Shown: positions 36,458 to 49,573, counted from the first letter of the stretch. The stretch: 64,000 nt of DNA from Cerrena zonata (GCA_038087015.1 JASBNA010000040.1:62001-126000), one strand, 5' to 3'. Program-made: numbers and translations. Notes: generated from the sequence alone by a model not told the origin.

Positions 36458-37784
36458 ATGTCTCTCGTTACACGAATCTCCACAAGACTTACTGGACGCC
36501 TCAGTGAGTCTTCCCTTTATAGTCCCTAATACTCAAAGGGCTGTCATACTAACATGATATGCAGACGTTCAAACACCCATTCTCTCTGCCGCTATGGCTA
36601 TCGGTGGAATCAATGACATCGCCGCCTCCGTTACTGAGGCTGGTGGATTCGGTTTCCTCGGCACCGGTGAGTAAATCAACGTTAGGGTACTGCAGTATCG
36701 CGCCCGCTTACTCGATAATGATACTATAGCTTTCGACGACGTCAAAGCATTGAAGAACACTATGCGCACTCTTCGCACTCGGTTGCGTACGCCACCGGAA
36801 GCACCACTACCCATTGGTGTGGGCTTCATCGGATGGGTACTCGATCAGAACGAAGGTGCCGCGGAACGTATTATAGCTGTTCTTGAGGAACGCCCAGTAG
36901 CCATTTGGTTGTCATTTGGGGACAATCTCGAGAAGTATATCCGCTTGGTATGTCCGAACTATGTCCTATTTCATATCGACGGGATCATTCTGAATTGGAA
37001 CTTTAGGTACAAGATTACGACTCGAAGCGGGAACACAAAACTCTTATCTTTACTATCATCAATTCAGTCGATGAAGCTCTCCGTGCTGCGAACGAATGGA
37101 ACGTCGATGCGCTGGTTGTCCAAGGTAAGTAATCATCGTATCACTAGTTGTAAAGCACAGCCTGATCTTCTCAATAGGTATCGAAGCTGGAGGTCACGGT
37201 GGTACATATGCCCCACCTCTCTTCGATCTCACTCCAGCTGTCATCGACGCACTTCCCAATGGTCCTTTAATCGTCGCAGCAGGTGGCATCGCTACCGGGG
37301 CCCAGATCGCTGCTCTCCTCGCAATGGGTGCAGACGGAGTCGCACTAGGAACTCGTTTCCTCTTCACCCCAGAATGTCAAATGCCCGAAGCCAAGAAGCA
37401 GATGCTCATCGATGCAGACCTTCATTCAACCACCCGTGGAATGGCTTTTGACGAAGTCATGAAATTCTTCGGTTGGCCTAAAGACTGTGATGGTCGAGCG
37501 ATCAGGAACAAGATCGTTTCTGATGTAGAAGAGGGTTTAACTCTGGAAGAACGAACCCAGAGGTTCCAAGAGAGTGCTCAGAAAGGCGAGAAGGATCGTC
37601 TCGTCGTCTGGGCTGGCGTTGGTGTCGGTTTGACCAATGAAATCAAACCCGTCGCCGTGAGTGTTTAGCCTACATTTAAGCTTGAACATATTGCTAACAT
37701 GAGAACTTTTGATAGGACGTTCTGCGAGAACTTCACAGAGATGCCGTAAGAACCTTGAAGAGATGCGCGTCGTTGTTCGCATGA
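36458..37784 (+). CDS. nitronate monooxygenase (2-nitropropane dioxygenase family)
   Basis: Six exons, 36458..36503, 36565..36666, 36730..36947, 37007..37124, 37178..37656 and 37716..37784, give 343 residues. This FMN enzyme family is a TIM barrel that oxidises alkyl nitronates such as propionate 3-nitronate to carbonyl products. Visible features: TPILSAAMAIGGINDIAASV and TEAGGFGFLGT near the N-terminus, IGVGFIGWVL, VDALVVQGIEAGGHGGTY with the conserved Gly/His segment, AAGGIATGAQIAALLAMGAD (phosphate-binding loop) and GVALGTRFLFTPEC. The length is normal for fungal members. There is no signal peptide, so it is probably cytosolic or peroxisomal. The family also contains enoyl-reductase-like flavoproteins, so the substrate is not certain. 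Confidence 0.92.
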
Positions 37785-38272
37785 TAAACGGACTTTTTTC
37801 TCCCACTCATTCCTGTCATTACTCACGCGCTGGCTAACTTATCTTTAATCTAACATTGGACTCTTCGTAGGCAATGGACTTTAGAATGGACATTGATGTA
37901 TCCTTATTCGTATTTAACGAACCAATGCATCTTCTTACTTACTCGCACATAATCTACAGTGCCCGAGATGGTTGCAGAGGAAACAATGCTCCATTTCTCA
38001 GGAGTGCGTCTCTGGAGAACCACTTAGCTGACAACAAACGATGTCCCCAGAAACGTCCGATAAGCTCTGTACCTGAAACGTTGTATTCAATCTGACCGTA
38101 CTGTTTATTTATTCTCATGTCCTCAGTTCGATGATTCAACGCTCACTGTTTCACACCTTTTATGCCTTCGAACTCTTCCTTCATACATTCTAGCGAATAA
38201 CCCCGCTACACGATTCGTGTCATTTTAGTTGCTAAAGATATCAATATATTTCTTCATTATACATGCCCCTCG
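37785..38272. other. intergenic between convergent genes
   Basis: Shared 3' flanks. No gene or repeat seen. Confidence 0.55.
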
Positions 38273-38910
38273 TCAGACAAGTGGTATCTTGTCCTTTACA
38301 ACCCAAGTCTCCACAGGCCCATCGCAAAGTGCTATCCAAATCTCGCCTCCGATGAAGCCATCCATCAGATCCTTTCCACGTTGCTGACCTTCAGTACAAT
38401 CCAAAGTAACAGAATCGATCCCTTCGTTAACAATCCTTCCATCGTCAACGAGGATATCACAGATCTTATTCCTTTCCGCAGCGTCCGCAGGGTCGATATA
38501 AAACAACGACACATGTGACAAAGGCGGCACTTTATCGTCCGGTCGATTCTTCATTATACTTTCTCTCAGTGCAGTCAACTCTGCTGTATGGTGCACTACA
38601 ACATAGACAGACATGTAGTATTCCGTCCCCACATCAACGGATTTGAAGTGGATAGGGATTTTAGGTTGGCCTGATGGAACGGCAGAGCGGAGGGTTGAGA
38701 GGTCGGTAATGCTCGGAACAGTTAAGAGAGTGATGTGGGGATGGAAGCGAGGGAAAGAGGCAGGGGATTGTGATGTTCCTGTGTTGTAGGACATGATTCG
38801 GGAGAGCTGGGTTGCTTGTGGTTCTGGCGGAACTAGCCATAGTGAAAGTCCTAATGCTGTTTGTCATGTCCATTCACTATCAGTGACTATGATAAATGTA
38901 GCATACCCAT
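38273..38910 (-). CDS. CPD1: 2',3'-cyclic-nucleotide 3'-phosphodiesterase (2H family)
   Basis: Two exons, 38907..38910 and 38273..38850, give 193 residues. Exon 1 is only ATGG. Splicing it to the next exon gives MGLSLWLVPPEP, the typical N-terminus of this fungal family. The enzyme opens ADP-ribose 1'',2''-cyclic phosphate and related cyclic phosphates left after tRNA splicing. The two catalytic H-x-T/S motifs are visible, HPHIT (His40) and LSHVS (His114), with a spacing normal for 2H phosphoesterases. Yeast Cpd1 is about 240 residues and this version is somewhat shorter. A downstream ATG (residue 21) would also start an open frame but would drop the conserved N-terminal strand. Confidence 0.9.
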
Positions 38911-39178
38911 TCTCGTTCAATCAAGTCTAATTCGAGTAGATCGCAAAGTGCTTTCCGAAACCAAGCGCTGCTCCCACTCAAAGTGGATGTCAACTGACCA
39001 AATTGGGAAACGCACGTCGAAGTTGAAGTTGAAGATCATGTATTCTTCGTTGAGATGACACAGTTTTGTTATACTTTGCTATATAAAATCCGAGTATATA
39101 CAACATCATGAATGTCTCAGACATGTCGTTATACTTGGCTCAATCGTAAGCAAATTCATAAATGATGACATAAAATCA

Positions 39179-42100
39179 TTAGATAGGAATAACGCCATTC
39201 AACAGGAACTTCCTGCTACTTTGACCAACGGTAAATTTGATGGTACCCTTAGGACGAGCCCATCCTTGACCAACGGTGTCCCAGATAGAAAGATCGTAGC
39301 GGGATAAATTGATGGTGACAGTCTTGCTTTGGCCAGGTTGAAGGAAGGTGTCGGAGAAACCCTTCAAGATAGCAGGTGGTTCTCCAGCAGAAGCGGGGTG
39401 TTGGAGGTACAGCTGTGGGATCTACGTGCAAGAAGTGGTTTCAACGTCCATTTTCGCGTACTTGGGAAATTTGACATGACATACCTCGCCACCAGCGACC
39501 TTGCCAGTGTTAGTGACGATAAACTTGACTTGAACGGCGGGTCGATGCAACCATATAGCGGTGGAAGACCCTTCGGCAATGGGAGTTGGCTTCCCAGCCG
39601 CCCAGTTCGCTTCGAGGTTAGCAGATGTCTTGTCGGAGTGACCGAGAGGTGATACTGAAAGGGCAGAATATTTGAAGGTAGTGTAGCTCAAGCCGAAACC
39701 GAACTCAAATCGGGGTTCAATGTTGGCAGAATCGAAATGGCGGTAGTCAATGTTGAGAGCTTCGGTGTACGGAATAACAATGATATCGTCAAGCCCTCCA
39801 CTAGTGTCCAACTGTGCGGAGTAGTCGGAAGTCTGTTTGGCGATAGTGTAAGGCAGACGTCCGGATGGGTTGACGTCGCCATACAGGACATCTGCAATCG
39901 CGTTGCCAGTTTCCTGTCCTGCAAGACCAGCCCAGACAACCTGAAGTTGATACGTATGTAAGTTTTCATCATGATGTTAAGAGATAGGCGACACGTACAG
40001 CAGTGATGTTGGGATGATCAATCCACGATTCCATGATGACCGCACCAACAGAGTGAGCAATGACGATGGTGTTTTTGTTCTTACTAGCAACAGCTTGGAT
40101 GAGGTCTTCACCATTGTGCCAGAGTGTGAGATTCTTGCGGTCACCCTCGTTCCCGTCGACAATAAGGTATTCTTCACCAGAGTCAGTGTTCACAAATACC
40201 AGCTATGAGAACATGAGTTTAGTTGATCAGTGTATTGAGGAACTATGGAGAATACGTACCGCGACCTCCTGACCTACTGAAGCATTTGCAGCACCAGCTG
40301 TGTCGAAATCATCTAAGAACCACGACACACCAGATCTGTCCTGCCTTGCACGAGCTTGGATAGCTTCCAAGGGTGTGATCAAATATGGGAATTGGTTGGT
40401 TCCTGAGCCCCATCCTACAGCAAGGACGCCATCATCACCAGAACGGTCAAGGAAGTTGTTCGGGCCTCGAAGTGCAGGTCCTGCGTCGTTGCCGATTAGG
40501 ACAATGTTCTTTGGCTTTTTGAGCGGTAGTGCATTCTTTTCGTTCTTAAGAAGGATGGCGCTTGCTGCGCCAATTTCTCGAACGATCTTGTAGTGATCAG
40601 CCTGAACGTCAAGGTGCTTGTTGTTGACCTCGTCATTGAAGTCAAACGCATTGAAGCTAACTGAACAGAGGGAAATGATGCATAAGCATAAGAACGGACG
40701 GATTGAGAACGACGATGGGCCTACCTGGTGGGTAGTCCTTGTCTTGGCCTAGGAAGTACCACGAGGCAAGAATACGAGTGGCCATATCGTCTACACGAGA
40801 CTCAGGGATAGTACCGTTTCGGACGTAGTCTGTCAGATTTTGGCCAAAGAAGGACCCGTTCGACTCGAGAGAACTACTATCCCCTCCCGGCATAGCCATC
40901 TGCAAGAGCAATCGGATGAGAAAGACGTATGTATCATGATAAGAAAGCATCATACGTCAAGACCGGCCATGATGGCCTCGGTTGAGTACTTTGCTCCCCA
41001 ATCTGTCATCACGTAGCCTTGGAAGCCGACTTCACGTTTTAAGACATCATTGAGGAGTTTATCGTTTTCACAAGCATAAGTCTCGTTGATGATGTCTACC
41101 GAAAGGTTTAGCAAGTTTACACGAATAGGTTTTTCCATTACACTCACTGTAACTGCATAAGGCGCTTGCGACTCCAGCCTGGACACTACGGAGGAATGGG
41201 TGAGCATAAAGCTCATGCTGCGTTCTATCATCAACGATCGAAGCACTGGTGTGTCGTTTGTGCTCTTGCTCGCTAAATCAGATGTCAGTTTACTGATGTC
41301 CTATATAGATGAAGGTTTTGTACGCACTTGTCGATGTAGTGTTTCGCGCAGGCTTGAACACCACCATGTTGCATCCCAAGAACAGTTTCATATACAGCTT
41401 CGCCCGTCAAAAACGGATCGGCACCGAAGCCTTCCCAGTTACGTCCTCCTTGAGGGACACGCCTAAAAAACCAGTAAGTATGATGAAATGAGAAAGACTG
41501 GCTGGTTCTTACGCAAGATTCATCATGGGACCAAGCGCAACTTGGGCACCTTTTGCCTTGAATTCTTCACCCATGAAGAGGCCCCGGGTTCGTATCAAAG
41601 AGCGATTGAAGCTAGACGAAGCACGATTAGTATAAGTGACATCTATGTCCAGTAAGCATATACACACGTTGCAGCTGTGTTAAGACCGGACGGGAATGCA
41701 GTCACAAAATCTACATCACGAGGGCCTAGAGGGCTGTCCTAATCGTTGGGACCCAACATCAGTAAGCCCAATGAATTACGAAAATAGAACAAACATACCT
41801 GCAGACAGATACCAGGGAAGTCCCCTATGCTTGGTGTATTTCCGATACAGAGACCCTTTTGCCATCCAACACCAGTTCCCGCGCTCACTTTTTCTTCGAG
41901 GGTCCAAGTTGAGATTTTGGCTTTTGCTTTATCATAAGCGGTCTTCCACGCATCTCCGAAATCTGGAAAGACTTTTCCAGAATCAGATACATCTGGGGGA
42001 TTTTCAGGTCCAGTCTGTGTGAAAACGCCAGGGATTGGAGTATCTGAGGGTGCTGGGAAAGGGGTGAAAGGCAATGACGTAATGGGGAGGTTACTGAATC

Positions 42101-42630
42101 CTGGACCTGCGTCGGAGATGGAATGTTAGCAAGGCAAGGTTCTTTGAAGAATAGGAATGAGAAGCGTAGTGTTTCGAGAATGAATTGAGTGAATTGAAGG
42201 CCTCCTTGAATCAATAATAGGTTCATTCAAGAGAATAATCCGATGGAACGAAAGCGTTCAAAAGAGGCTCAAGAACTTCGAAGTATCGTAGATGGGAGGA
42301 AGTGAATATTTGTTAAAACATACCTGTCACAGTAGTGGCACTCGAACTGATTGCAGAGGCGCTAATGGTAGTGGACGCAACACTGCTCTCGGAAGAGCTC
42401 AATGAAGAGACTCCTGAGCTAGAGACAAAAGCACTTGAGCTCGAGATGGAAGCATCTGAGCTAGAAACGGGAGCATCTGAACTAGAAACGGAGGTCGAAG
42501 CAGGGACAGCTGAGCTTTCACTAGCAGCAGAGCTAGTAGCAATCGATGAAGCAGCACTGGAAGGAGCAGCAGCAACAGCAGTGACCAGCAAGAGATTATA
42601 TATGACCGTCAAGCCCGCAGAAAGCCTCAT
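39179..42630 (-). CDS. secreted GH3 beta-glucosidase with Ser-rich N-terminal linker
   Basis: Twelve exons give 887 residues: 42324..42630, 41799..42106, 41668..41738, 41513..41611, 41328..41462, 41148..41272, 40956..41095, 40725..40899, 40260..40660, 39999..40202, 39485..39940 and 39179..39421. A signal peptide ([20 protein letters not shown]) is followed by about 80 residues that are mostly Ser, Ala, Thr and Val, probably an O-glycosylated spacer. The GH3 fold then shows [48 protein letters not shown], and the nucleophile region GYVMTDWGA with Asp380. The second domain has [32 protein letters not shown] and a C-terminal fibronectin-III-like end ([14 protein letters not shown]). It should release glucose from cellobiose and other beta-glucosides outside the cell. 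The TATA box lies about 60 bases upstream. Expression is probably carbon-regulated, though I saw no clear element. Confidence 0.96.
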
Positions 42631-43940
42631 GATGAACGAAGACAAGCGAGGAGCTCAGTCTGTCGAGACTCGAAGATTGAAGCAGGCTTTTATACCGTGG
42701 AGCCCGCACCTGGGAACCATAGCTCAGATCGACAACAGCAGGTTAGTACAGATCCGTGTAATGGTGATATTGGCAAGGTAGGACGTGCGGGGGCTGGTAG
42801 TTTGGGGTCGCGGAACGGTATGACCTGGTCATAGGGATCGTCGTGCACCATCACCTGATGTTCGCTCTCTTGTTTTTGCACACAGACCGCAACGAGTAAT
42901 TTCTCATTGTGCTTCTTTATAGCAAAACGGACCAGAGAAAATATTTCTAGCGGTGCAAAGTAGAGCTGGCGATAAGCGTGAGTATGATGCAGCTAGGCTA
43001 ACTTCGACCACTACCGAGTTCCGGCGGTGATGTGGGCTACACGTACGGACATAAACGTAAGAGGGCCGATACAAATTCGAGTCCAAGTTTCCATCTTCTT
43101 CCATTCTGAGCCGCATTGGTAAGATTTTTGATGGAGTTGTAAGCTTATCGACGGCGCACCCTCCTTCCGAAGTTTTTCCGACTCACATCTCGAGGTTGGA
43201 ACGATGCACTGCGAAATTCACAGACATGTCCAGTATATCCCTTTATCCGTAGGATTCTGGCGGTATAGCGGAGCGGTGTGTCGATGCGAGTCTTGCTCAG
43301 CAAAGTATCGTATGGATAGTAGTCAGGGAAAACCTGAGAGGCGGAGGACAGTCGTTCTTGTGACCAGTCTATAGGACAGGATTCGGGTCAGAGCGGATTG
43401 TTTGATATTTCTTGTTCAGGTAGAATGAGGACCATCATGGTTATACCAGAGAGGACGAACTGGTATTCCCATTCTCAGATTTTGACAAGTCCAAGCGGAA
43501 CGTCATGGTAGAGTCTGGTAGAGTAGGAGGAGGGCCGAGTCCGGGTATGGACCCACAGCCATACATCATACAATACTACCTTGAAATTTCCGAGTTTTAT
43601 CCTGAATGATTCCACTAGGAGACATTTGAACATATCAACTCCTCGGTCAGTGTCCCGTTGCAAAACCACTCGCGTAAGATCAAGTGATCTCATTGTCTAC
43701 TATATCGAATGCAACTCTCAATCCGGGGATTTTCGAATGCAGGGTTTCTTATTCTTATACTTGATCTCAGGGCCCTAGTTCCTAAGCGACTGAAACACAA
43801 TAGTACAATTGTCTATGTTACCCAATGATATGATATAATCAGTTTCAGGCGATGAGAGATAATACTACATCAACCGCGCTATACTTTTCACTCATCATCT
43901 TAGCTTCCATTTGAGAGTCAAAACGTTGACACCACCAAGC
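42631..43940. other. divergent intergenic region
   Basis: Promoter of the beta-glucosidase (TATA box listed) and upstream of the orphan gene at 43941. No other supported element. Confidence 0.5.
42687..42695 (-). promoter_or_regulatory. TATA box of the beta-glucosidase gene
   Basis: The minus strand reads gtataaaag, 57-65 bases upstream of the ATG, a classic position and sequence. Confidence 0.65.
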
Positions 43941-44617
43941 ATGTCCTTCATTAAAGCTAGTCATGCATCACGGTACGATAGAGGGAGAACGGGAATCAGG
44001 TATGCCATATACTATATATGCAACACTGTCCTATGCTTACCTGCGACTATCCCCTCCCTAGCCGTGTACTTTCTGAAAGGTGGCGTGATAGGTCCGGGGG
44101 CATCTATGACCCAATGTTGAGCTACCTATCTGACGAGCTACGAGCTGCCGACTCTCACTATGAGAAGGTCGAGCGAGAAACGCTAAAACTGCAAGCAGAA
44201 GACAGGCGGCCTCTAGAAGAGGCGTATCACCCACTGATGCTAAAGCTCATCGGTTCGGGGGCATCGTGGCGTCCACAAGAAGATCCTAAAGGCAAACGAC
44301 TACCCACATCACCATACCACAGGTGTATCGCTAAACGGGCGTTGAGGGCATATTTGCCCTGGCATAGAATGCGCACAGAGCACCAAATCTTCCAATATCA
44401 TCTCCGGGACGCTTGCGCACGCATGATAGAACCCGTACGGAGCCAACTCCAAGCAGTTGTAGATGCGAATAGGCTTCACGCAGATTTCATGTCGAAAGCG
44501 AAGCGGATTTCAGATAGACAAGCTAGGAGTATACGGAGCTGGAAGGCATTGAGGGGAGGCTTGAAGGCCAAGGCGTACTGCAAGACATGGAAGAAGCGCC
44601 GCGCAGGGACACGGTAG
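43941..44617 (+). CDS. orphan basic protein, function unknown
   Basis: Two exons, 43941..43999 and 44062..44617, give 204 residues (MSFIKASHASRYDRGRTGI and onward). The protein is rich in Arg, Lys and Ala and is probably helical throughout (LRAADSHYEKVERETLKLQA, CARMIEPVRSQLQAVVDANR), ending in a very basic tail (KAYCKTWKKRRAGTR). There is no signal peptide, membrane helix or known motif. The intron has a proper donor and a C/T-rich acceptor tract, which supports a real gene. I do not recognise a family. It could be lineage-specific. Confidence 0.5.
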
Positions 44618-45312
44618 ACAGTCGGTACAGACTGGTAGACACCCCAGTGACAGACAGTTGGAATCTCAAACCTAGATAGCTAGCTGAATCTTTGAACTAG
44701 AGATGTTTTGTGCGGGTACTACTATACCGAATGATACTAGACGGTTCCATTAGTCGTAGCGATACCAATACATGAGGGTACTCACGGTGGGATTATCGTT
44801 CCCTACATTGGCTTCTTTGCATTCATTGCATTCATTATGCATACATGCATCATTCCCCAGTCTTAGGAGCTTGTAACAGACCTTGAGCAACATTGAACAT
44901 ATGGGGAATCGGAAAGAGAGACTTCAGAGACGCCTGTATAGTCTGAAAATGAATCAATGATTGTTGTTGGCAGAAGACTAGGACTCCAATGGAGTGAATT
45001 AGACGTAAAACCACATATCAAAACTAGAATGACTCAGGAATGTCAGCTGAAACAGCCCGTGGAAGCTCTTGTGCCCAGCATACATAAAGACCGTGGCCGA
45101 CATCGCACGAGATTCCAAGCCTTGTCACTGGCACCGACAATAACTCTCTCATCGTCTTAGCCTCGATCACTGCTTTTATCTCTAGACTCCAGTCTCACTC
45201 CGTCTTTTCATACTTAGTCTCTCTCGTTTGCTCACATACCTACTGATTGCTTGCCTCGAACTTGAACCTGCTTGGAAACTTATACTAGTTAATCGTTGTG
45301 ACAATTGGTTTC
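44618..45312. other. intergenic
   Basis: 3' flank of the orphan gene and promoter of ARO7, with a C/T-rich leader from about 45160. No gene seen. Confidence 0.5.
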
Positions 45313-46582
45313 ATGTCTTTTGCTCATTTCAACTTCACCCTCGGAGGTGATCCACTCGATTTGGATAGGATTCGAGGTGTCCTCACACGGCTTGAGGATA
45401 CTATCATATTTCAACTGATAGAGCGTGCTCAGTTTGCTCATAACCCCAAGTTATATCACCGGGGCGAGTTACAGGAGTTGAAGGATCTAGGATTTGACGG
45501 TAGTTTGCTAGAATGGTTCTTGAAAGAGACTGAAAGCTTCCATGGTATGTTCTCGTCTGTTTTCAAGATTGACTCTAATCTCAAATTCGATATTATTAGC
45601 GAAAGCAAGACGTTATACTAGGTAAGCACCCTTTCGTTCCAATCCTAGGACGATGTCCACACTAACTCACCCACCTACCAGCCCAGACGAATACCCATTC
45701 ACACCCCTCGAAAACCTCCCACCCCCACTACTCAAACCAATCCAATACCCCCGCATCCTCTACCCCAACAAAGTGAACGCCAACCCGTCAATCCTCTCCT
45801 TCTACACCCGGTCCATCGTCCCCCGCATCACCCGTCAAGCAACCCTCGCTCTCGCAGCATCGAAACGGGCGAACGGGATCATTGGGGACGAAGAGTACGA
45901 GGATGATGGAAATTATGGGAGTGCGGGGGTGATTGATATGGAAGTGTTACAGGCTATTAGCAAGCGAGTTCATTATGGTGAGTCTCGACTGTTTGTGATT
46001 TATTGGTTTCACTTGTCAGGCGGGGGTGTGGGGTGCAATGTCGTCATTTGATACATGGCCCTTTACGCCCCTGAAGATCACTTGGGTTTCACCTGTTATT
46101 GCCCGATGTTTTTGGTTTGATCTCCGAAACTAACGACAAGCTACTCTTCTCGATCAGGCAAATTCGTAGCAGAATCCAAATTCCAAGATGATCCAGCCTC
46201 TTTCGTACCGCACATCGTCAAACCGAACCGGGACGCCTTAGCCAACCTAATAACCAAACCAGAAGTCGAACGCCGTCTCTTACAGAGACTACGGAAGAAA
46301 GCCTTAGTGTATGCACAAGATTTCGCTCCGGATGGAGAGCCGAGAGGGGATGAGGCGAAGATTGATGTGGATGGGGTTGTGGATTTGTACGAAAGTTATA
46401 TTATCCCGTTGACGAGGGAGGTTGAGGTATGTCTGATTCTTGGTTTGGATTTTCTTTTTGGGAGGTTGACATGTCGGAAATAGGTTGATTACCTGCTCGT
46501 CCGTCTAAATGGACTTTCCAAAGAAGCCATCGACGATCTCGCAGCAGGGAAGAAACCTCCAAGGCCTGCTCAAAGCAGCTAA
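45313..46582 (+). CDS. ARO7: chorismate mutase
   Basis: Five exons, 45313..45544, 45600..45621, 45682..45977, 46158..46426 and 46484..46582, give 305 residues. The enzyme converts chorismate to prephenate, the branch point to Phe and Tyr. This is the eukaryotic AroQ type: [20 protein letters not shown] and [14 protein letters not shown] at the N-terminus, [54 protein letters not shown] (regulatory and dimer region), KFVAESKF and the C-terminal [18 protein letters not shown]. Fungal homologues are activated by Trp and inhibited by Tyr. The loops needed are present, but I cannot confirm regulation. A loop near residue 175 ([17 protein letters not shown]) is longer than usual. Exon 2 is 22 nt. 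Confidence 0.96.
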
Positions 46583-47458
46583 GACACCCATCCCTCACAT
46601 TACCATCACAACATAGAATGAGAAGCAAAGAAACAGGATGTAGTCAACAAAGGAGCGTGGATAGATATGACAAAAACCAAATGTAATGTTGTGTTTCGTA
46701 GTTTGTAGTAGTTAATATGTATAACTGTTCCCGACTTTCTCTCTCTCTCTCCGACCAACACACAACAACAGAGAAACAACAGACACATAGAAACGAGCAC
46801 TGAATAAACCTTCCAACCAGCGGGAAACAGGAAAACCACCAGCGAGAATGAAGGGAGTAAATCGAGCAAGGGGGAGTGCGTGTAAGATGTAAGAGGGGTA
46901 ATAGGTGGTATGGATGAGAGGATGTGGAGATGGGGTCCAGCCGAAGGAACTTGGGTGGAAGGGTATCAGTGGTATACCGTACATAGTCGGGTTGGGGTTG
47001 GGAGGCGGGGGGAGGGATGATCGACATTCGCAAGCCCGTAAAAGCGTAAACCAAGCCAAAAACCAAAAGAGTAGTAAATGGAAGCATATAGACATGGAAA
47101 ACGAGAACGGAAAAAACTTGAAACGTGGATAGGTGATACTTGTTGATTCAAGGACAAGTAGGTGTGGGGAAGGGAGCTGCAGATAAGTATAAGATAGTCA
47201 ATAGGCACAGGTTAAGTAAGAGTAGACCGGAAAGGAAGAATGAAAGCAGAGAAATAGCAGAAGAGAAGTGCAGCTTCGAAAGATCGAACCTGAACCCAAC
47301 CCGAGTTGAGCAATTAGATAAGAGCAAATATTTCGAACGCAAAGCAAGGCGCATATAACAAATACGCGTAGAATCACAGACCCAAGTCTGTTCAACAAAG
47401 AAACCAAAAGGGGAAAAGAAAAAATATATGGTCAGAGATGTTGACACTCACAACAAAA
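46583..47458. other. intergenic, purine-rich on plus strand
   Basis: Between convergent ARO7 and septin-like genes. From about 46750 to 47440 the plus strand is A/G-rich, so the minus strand is C/T-rich. It looks like a long pyrimidine-rich 3' UTR of the minus-strand septin-like gene. Open frames here reflect that composition. Confidence 0.55.
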
Positions 47459-49573
47459 TCAGAGGGTGGACACACCTTCCAAAAGACGACGGGTATCTTC
47501 TTCGCTAATATTCTGAGTCGCCCTTCTCGCAAGCAACTTCTCCGTCCTATATTTTTCATACAAGACTTCCCGAGTCCGGATCTTCAACATCTACAAAACA
47601 TCATAATCCCATCAGTCTCCTCCACCCACAAACAAAAACAAAACCCAAAAAGAAAAGAGAAAGAAAGGGAGGGACGAACCTTCATATGCGTCGACAGCAC
47701 CGCCGTCCTCAACGCCGCAAAATCACAATGTTCCGGCGAAAGCACATCAATCGTCCCCCACCTATACCTCCTCACAAACACCCCTCTCAAATTCGCCGGC
47801 GGACCCTGCAAATACGAGAACCCCCTCGACGAACTCGAAGGCGAGATCGGGGTCGTCAACATCGAATCCGCAACCGACATCGCATGTCCATCTTCTGACG
47901 GCGCTACCATATCATTGTTGGTGTGTCCGATTTCTGAAGGTTCTTCGACGAGGGGAGCTTTGAGAGCTCGACGTCGACGGACGTGTTCTGGTGCGATGAG
48001 AGCGAAGGGGAGCATGTCGCCTAGTTCTTGTTTCGATAATGTCTGAGCGGAGAATCGGACGCTGGCGACACTGTCTGTATCGAGGATCTCTGCTGTTGCT
48101 GGTTCATTCTCTGTTTCGACGAGTTCACGACGGGTACGGGAACGAGATTCACGTCTGGGGAGACGGACGCGGAGTTTGATGACTCGTCGGGATTGACGTT
48201 CTTCTGGCTCGTCGACACTTTGTTCTTCGTCTTCCTTTGGAGCTGGATGGCCGTTTCCATTCCCGTTGGTTTGGCCGTTCTCTTGAGGAGTAGGAGTGTC
48301 CCCATTGACCTTGCCGTTAGTCTGCTCTTGAGGTTTAGGAACGATATCATCCGTCTTCACAGGCCCGAACACGCCAAAGTCCAACCCAACAGCATCCAAA
48401 TCCCTCCTTACGACCTTCTTGATCGCCGTCAGCTTCTCATTCGTCAACTCGTCTGAACGTGCAATCACAGGGAGGACGTTGGCTCTCTTGACCAGTCTCC
48501 TGATAACGCGAATATCGGCTGGAGACATGCTGAGATTGGTCCATTCGTCTTCATCGTCAGAGTCCGAGTCTGTATCGTCAGGAGTAAGGACCTCGGGTCG
48601 GTAGGAGACTGTTGCTTGAGAGCGAGTCCTGGAGGGGAGAGCGGAGAGCGCACGTCTGGCTGAGGCAGTCATGATACTCGCTGGGTCGATAGTATATATA
48701 CACCTGCATTTCTGTTAGCTCTAGCTCTAATTAGAATTCACGAAAAGGAGAACGCACAAATGGATATGTTGGTCGCCCTTACTCTGTCGGACGACCTTGG
48801 ACTCCTCGCTGAGGGTATCACTAAACTGCGTATCCATATACTTTACAATGCCGGTGACCTGTCTTTCCAGCCTCAACTCGTGACCATTTTGGAAATCCAG
48901 TCCAGGGGTATCGATCACCGACAGCAGTATCCTGTCGTACTTGCTTTCGCATATTTCCACACATGCAGTCTGGATTTGTTCGGTCCGTTTCGTGGCTCCC
49001 TTCAGGAAGGAGTCCATGTTGGCTTTCTGATCTGGCGTCGCGGTCGGAGAAATATCCGCCGTGTCGAGTAAGAGTCGGAGAAGGGAGGTCTTCCCGGTTC
49101 CTTGAGCTCCTACTACCTAAAAGAACACATACCGTAAGTACCGTAAATAGACAGATATTTGAAAATCAAAGAGGGTGCAAAAGTGGGCGTGGACAGGGAA
49201 GTGACAGCAGAACAGATGTGTACAGAGGGCTTACCATGATGTTGAACGTAGTTGGGTTCCTTGCCTTCCTTTGGCTCGGACGCGATCGTTTGAACAAGCT
49301 TCCTTTGCGATTCTCAAACGCAGATGGGGGCGGATGTGTCATGTAGATCGAGGAAATAGAACCACCAGCGGGGCTTTCTGTGCCTTTGGACCATGGCTTG
49401 TGGAACGGAGGCACGGCGCCATGGTCAGAGCGGAACTTGGTCCGTTCAGCACCTTTCGAGGGCGAGTCACCCTTGTGGGAGGGCGGAACGGTCGACGAGA
49501 GACTCTGGCCAGGGGATGCCAGAGGCGGAGAGCTCAGGGAGGGAGGGCGACGTGCGGATTTGGGGAGAGTCAT
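47459..49573 (-). CDS. septin-like GTPase (free-standing paralogue)
   Basis: Four exons, 49235..49573, 48758..49116, 47680..48703 and 47459..47590, give 617 residues. After a disordered N-terminus of about 110 residues comes a septin-like G domain: P-loop GAQGTGKTS at 116-124, DTPG at 182-185, ARSD at 314-317 in place of AKAD, and RYRWGTIDVLSPEHCDFAAL near 550. An acidic, then Arg-rich insertion of about 180 residues (including QTNGNGNG and RRESRSRTRR) interrupts the domain. No C-terminal coiled coil is seen, unlike core septins. It shares two intron positions with the septin-like half of the fusion gene. An alternative start at 49610 (MFSFRRKPKKDLDD) has a better context but would need an extra intron. 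It probably binds GTP. A role in filament or cortex organisation is only inferred. Confidence 0.85.

Noticed and set aside
47438..48046. 202-codon plus-strand ORF
   Set aside because: It is antisense to the last exons of the septin-like gene and reflects its codon bias.
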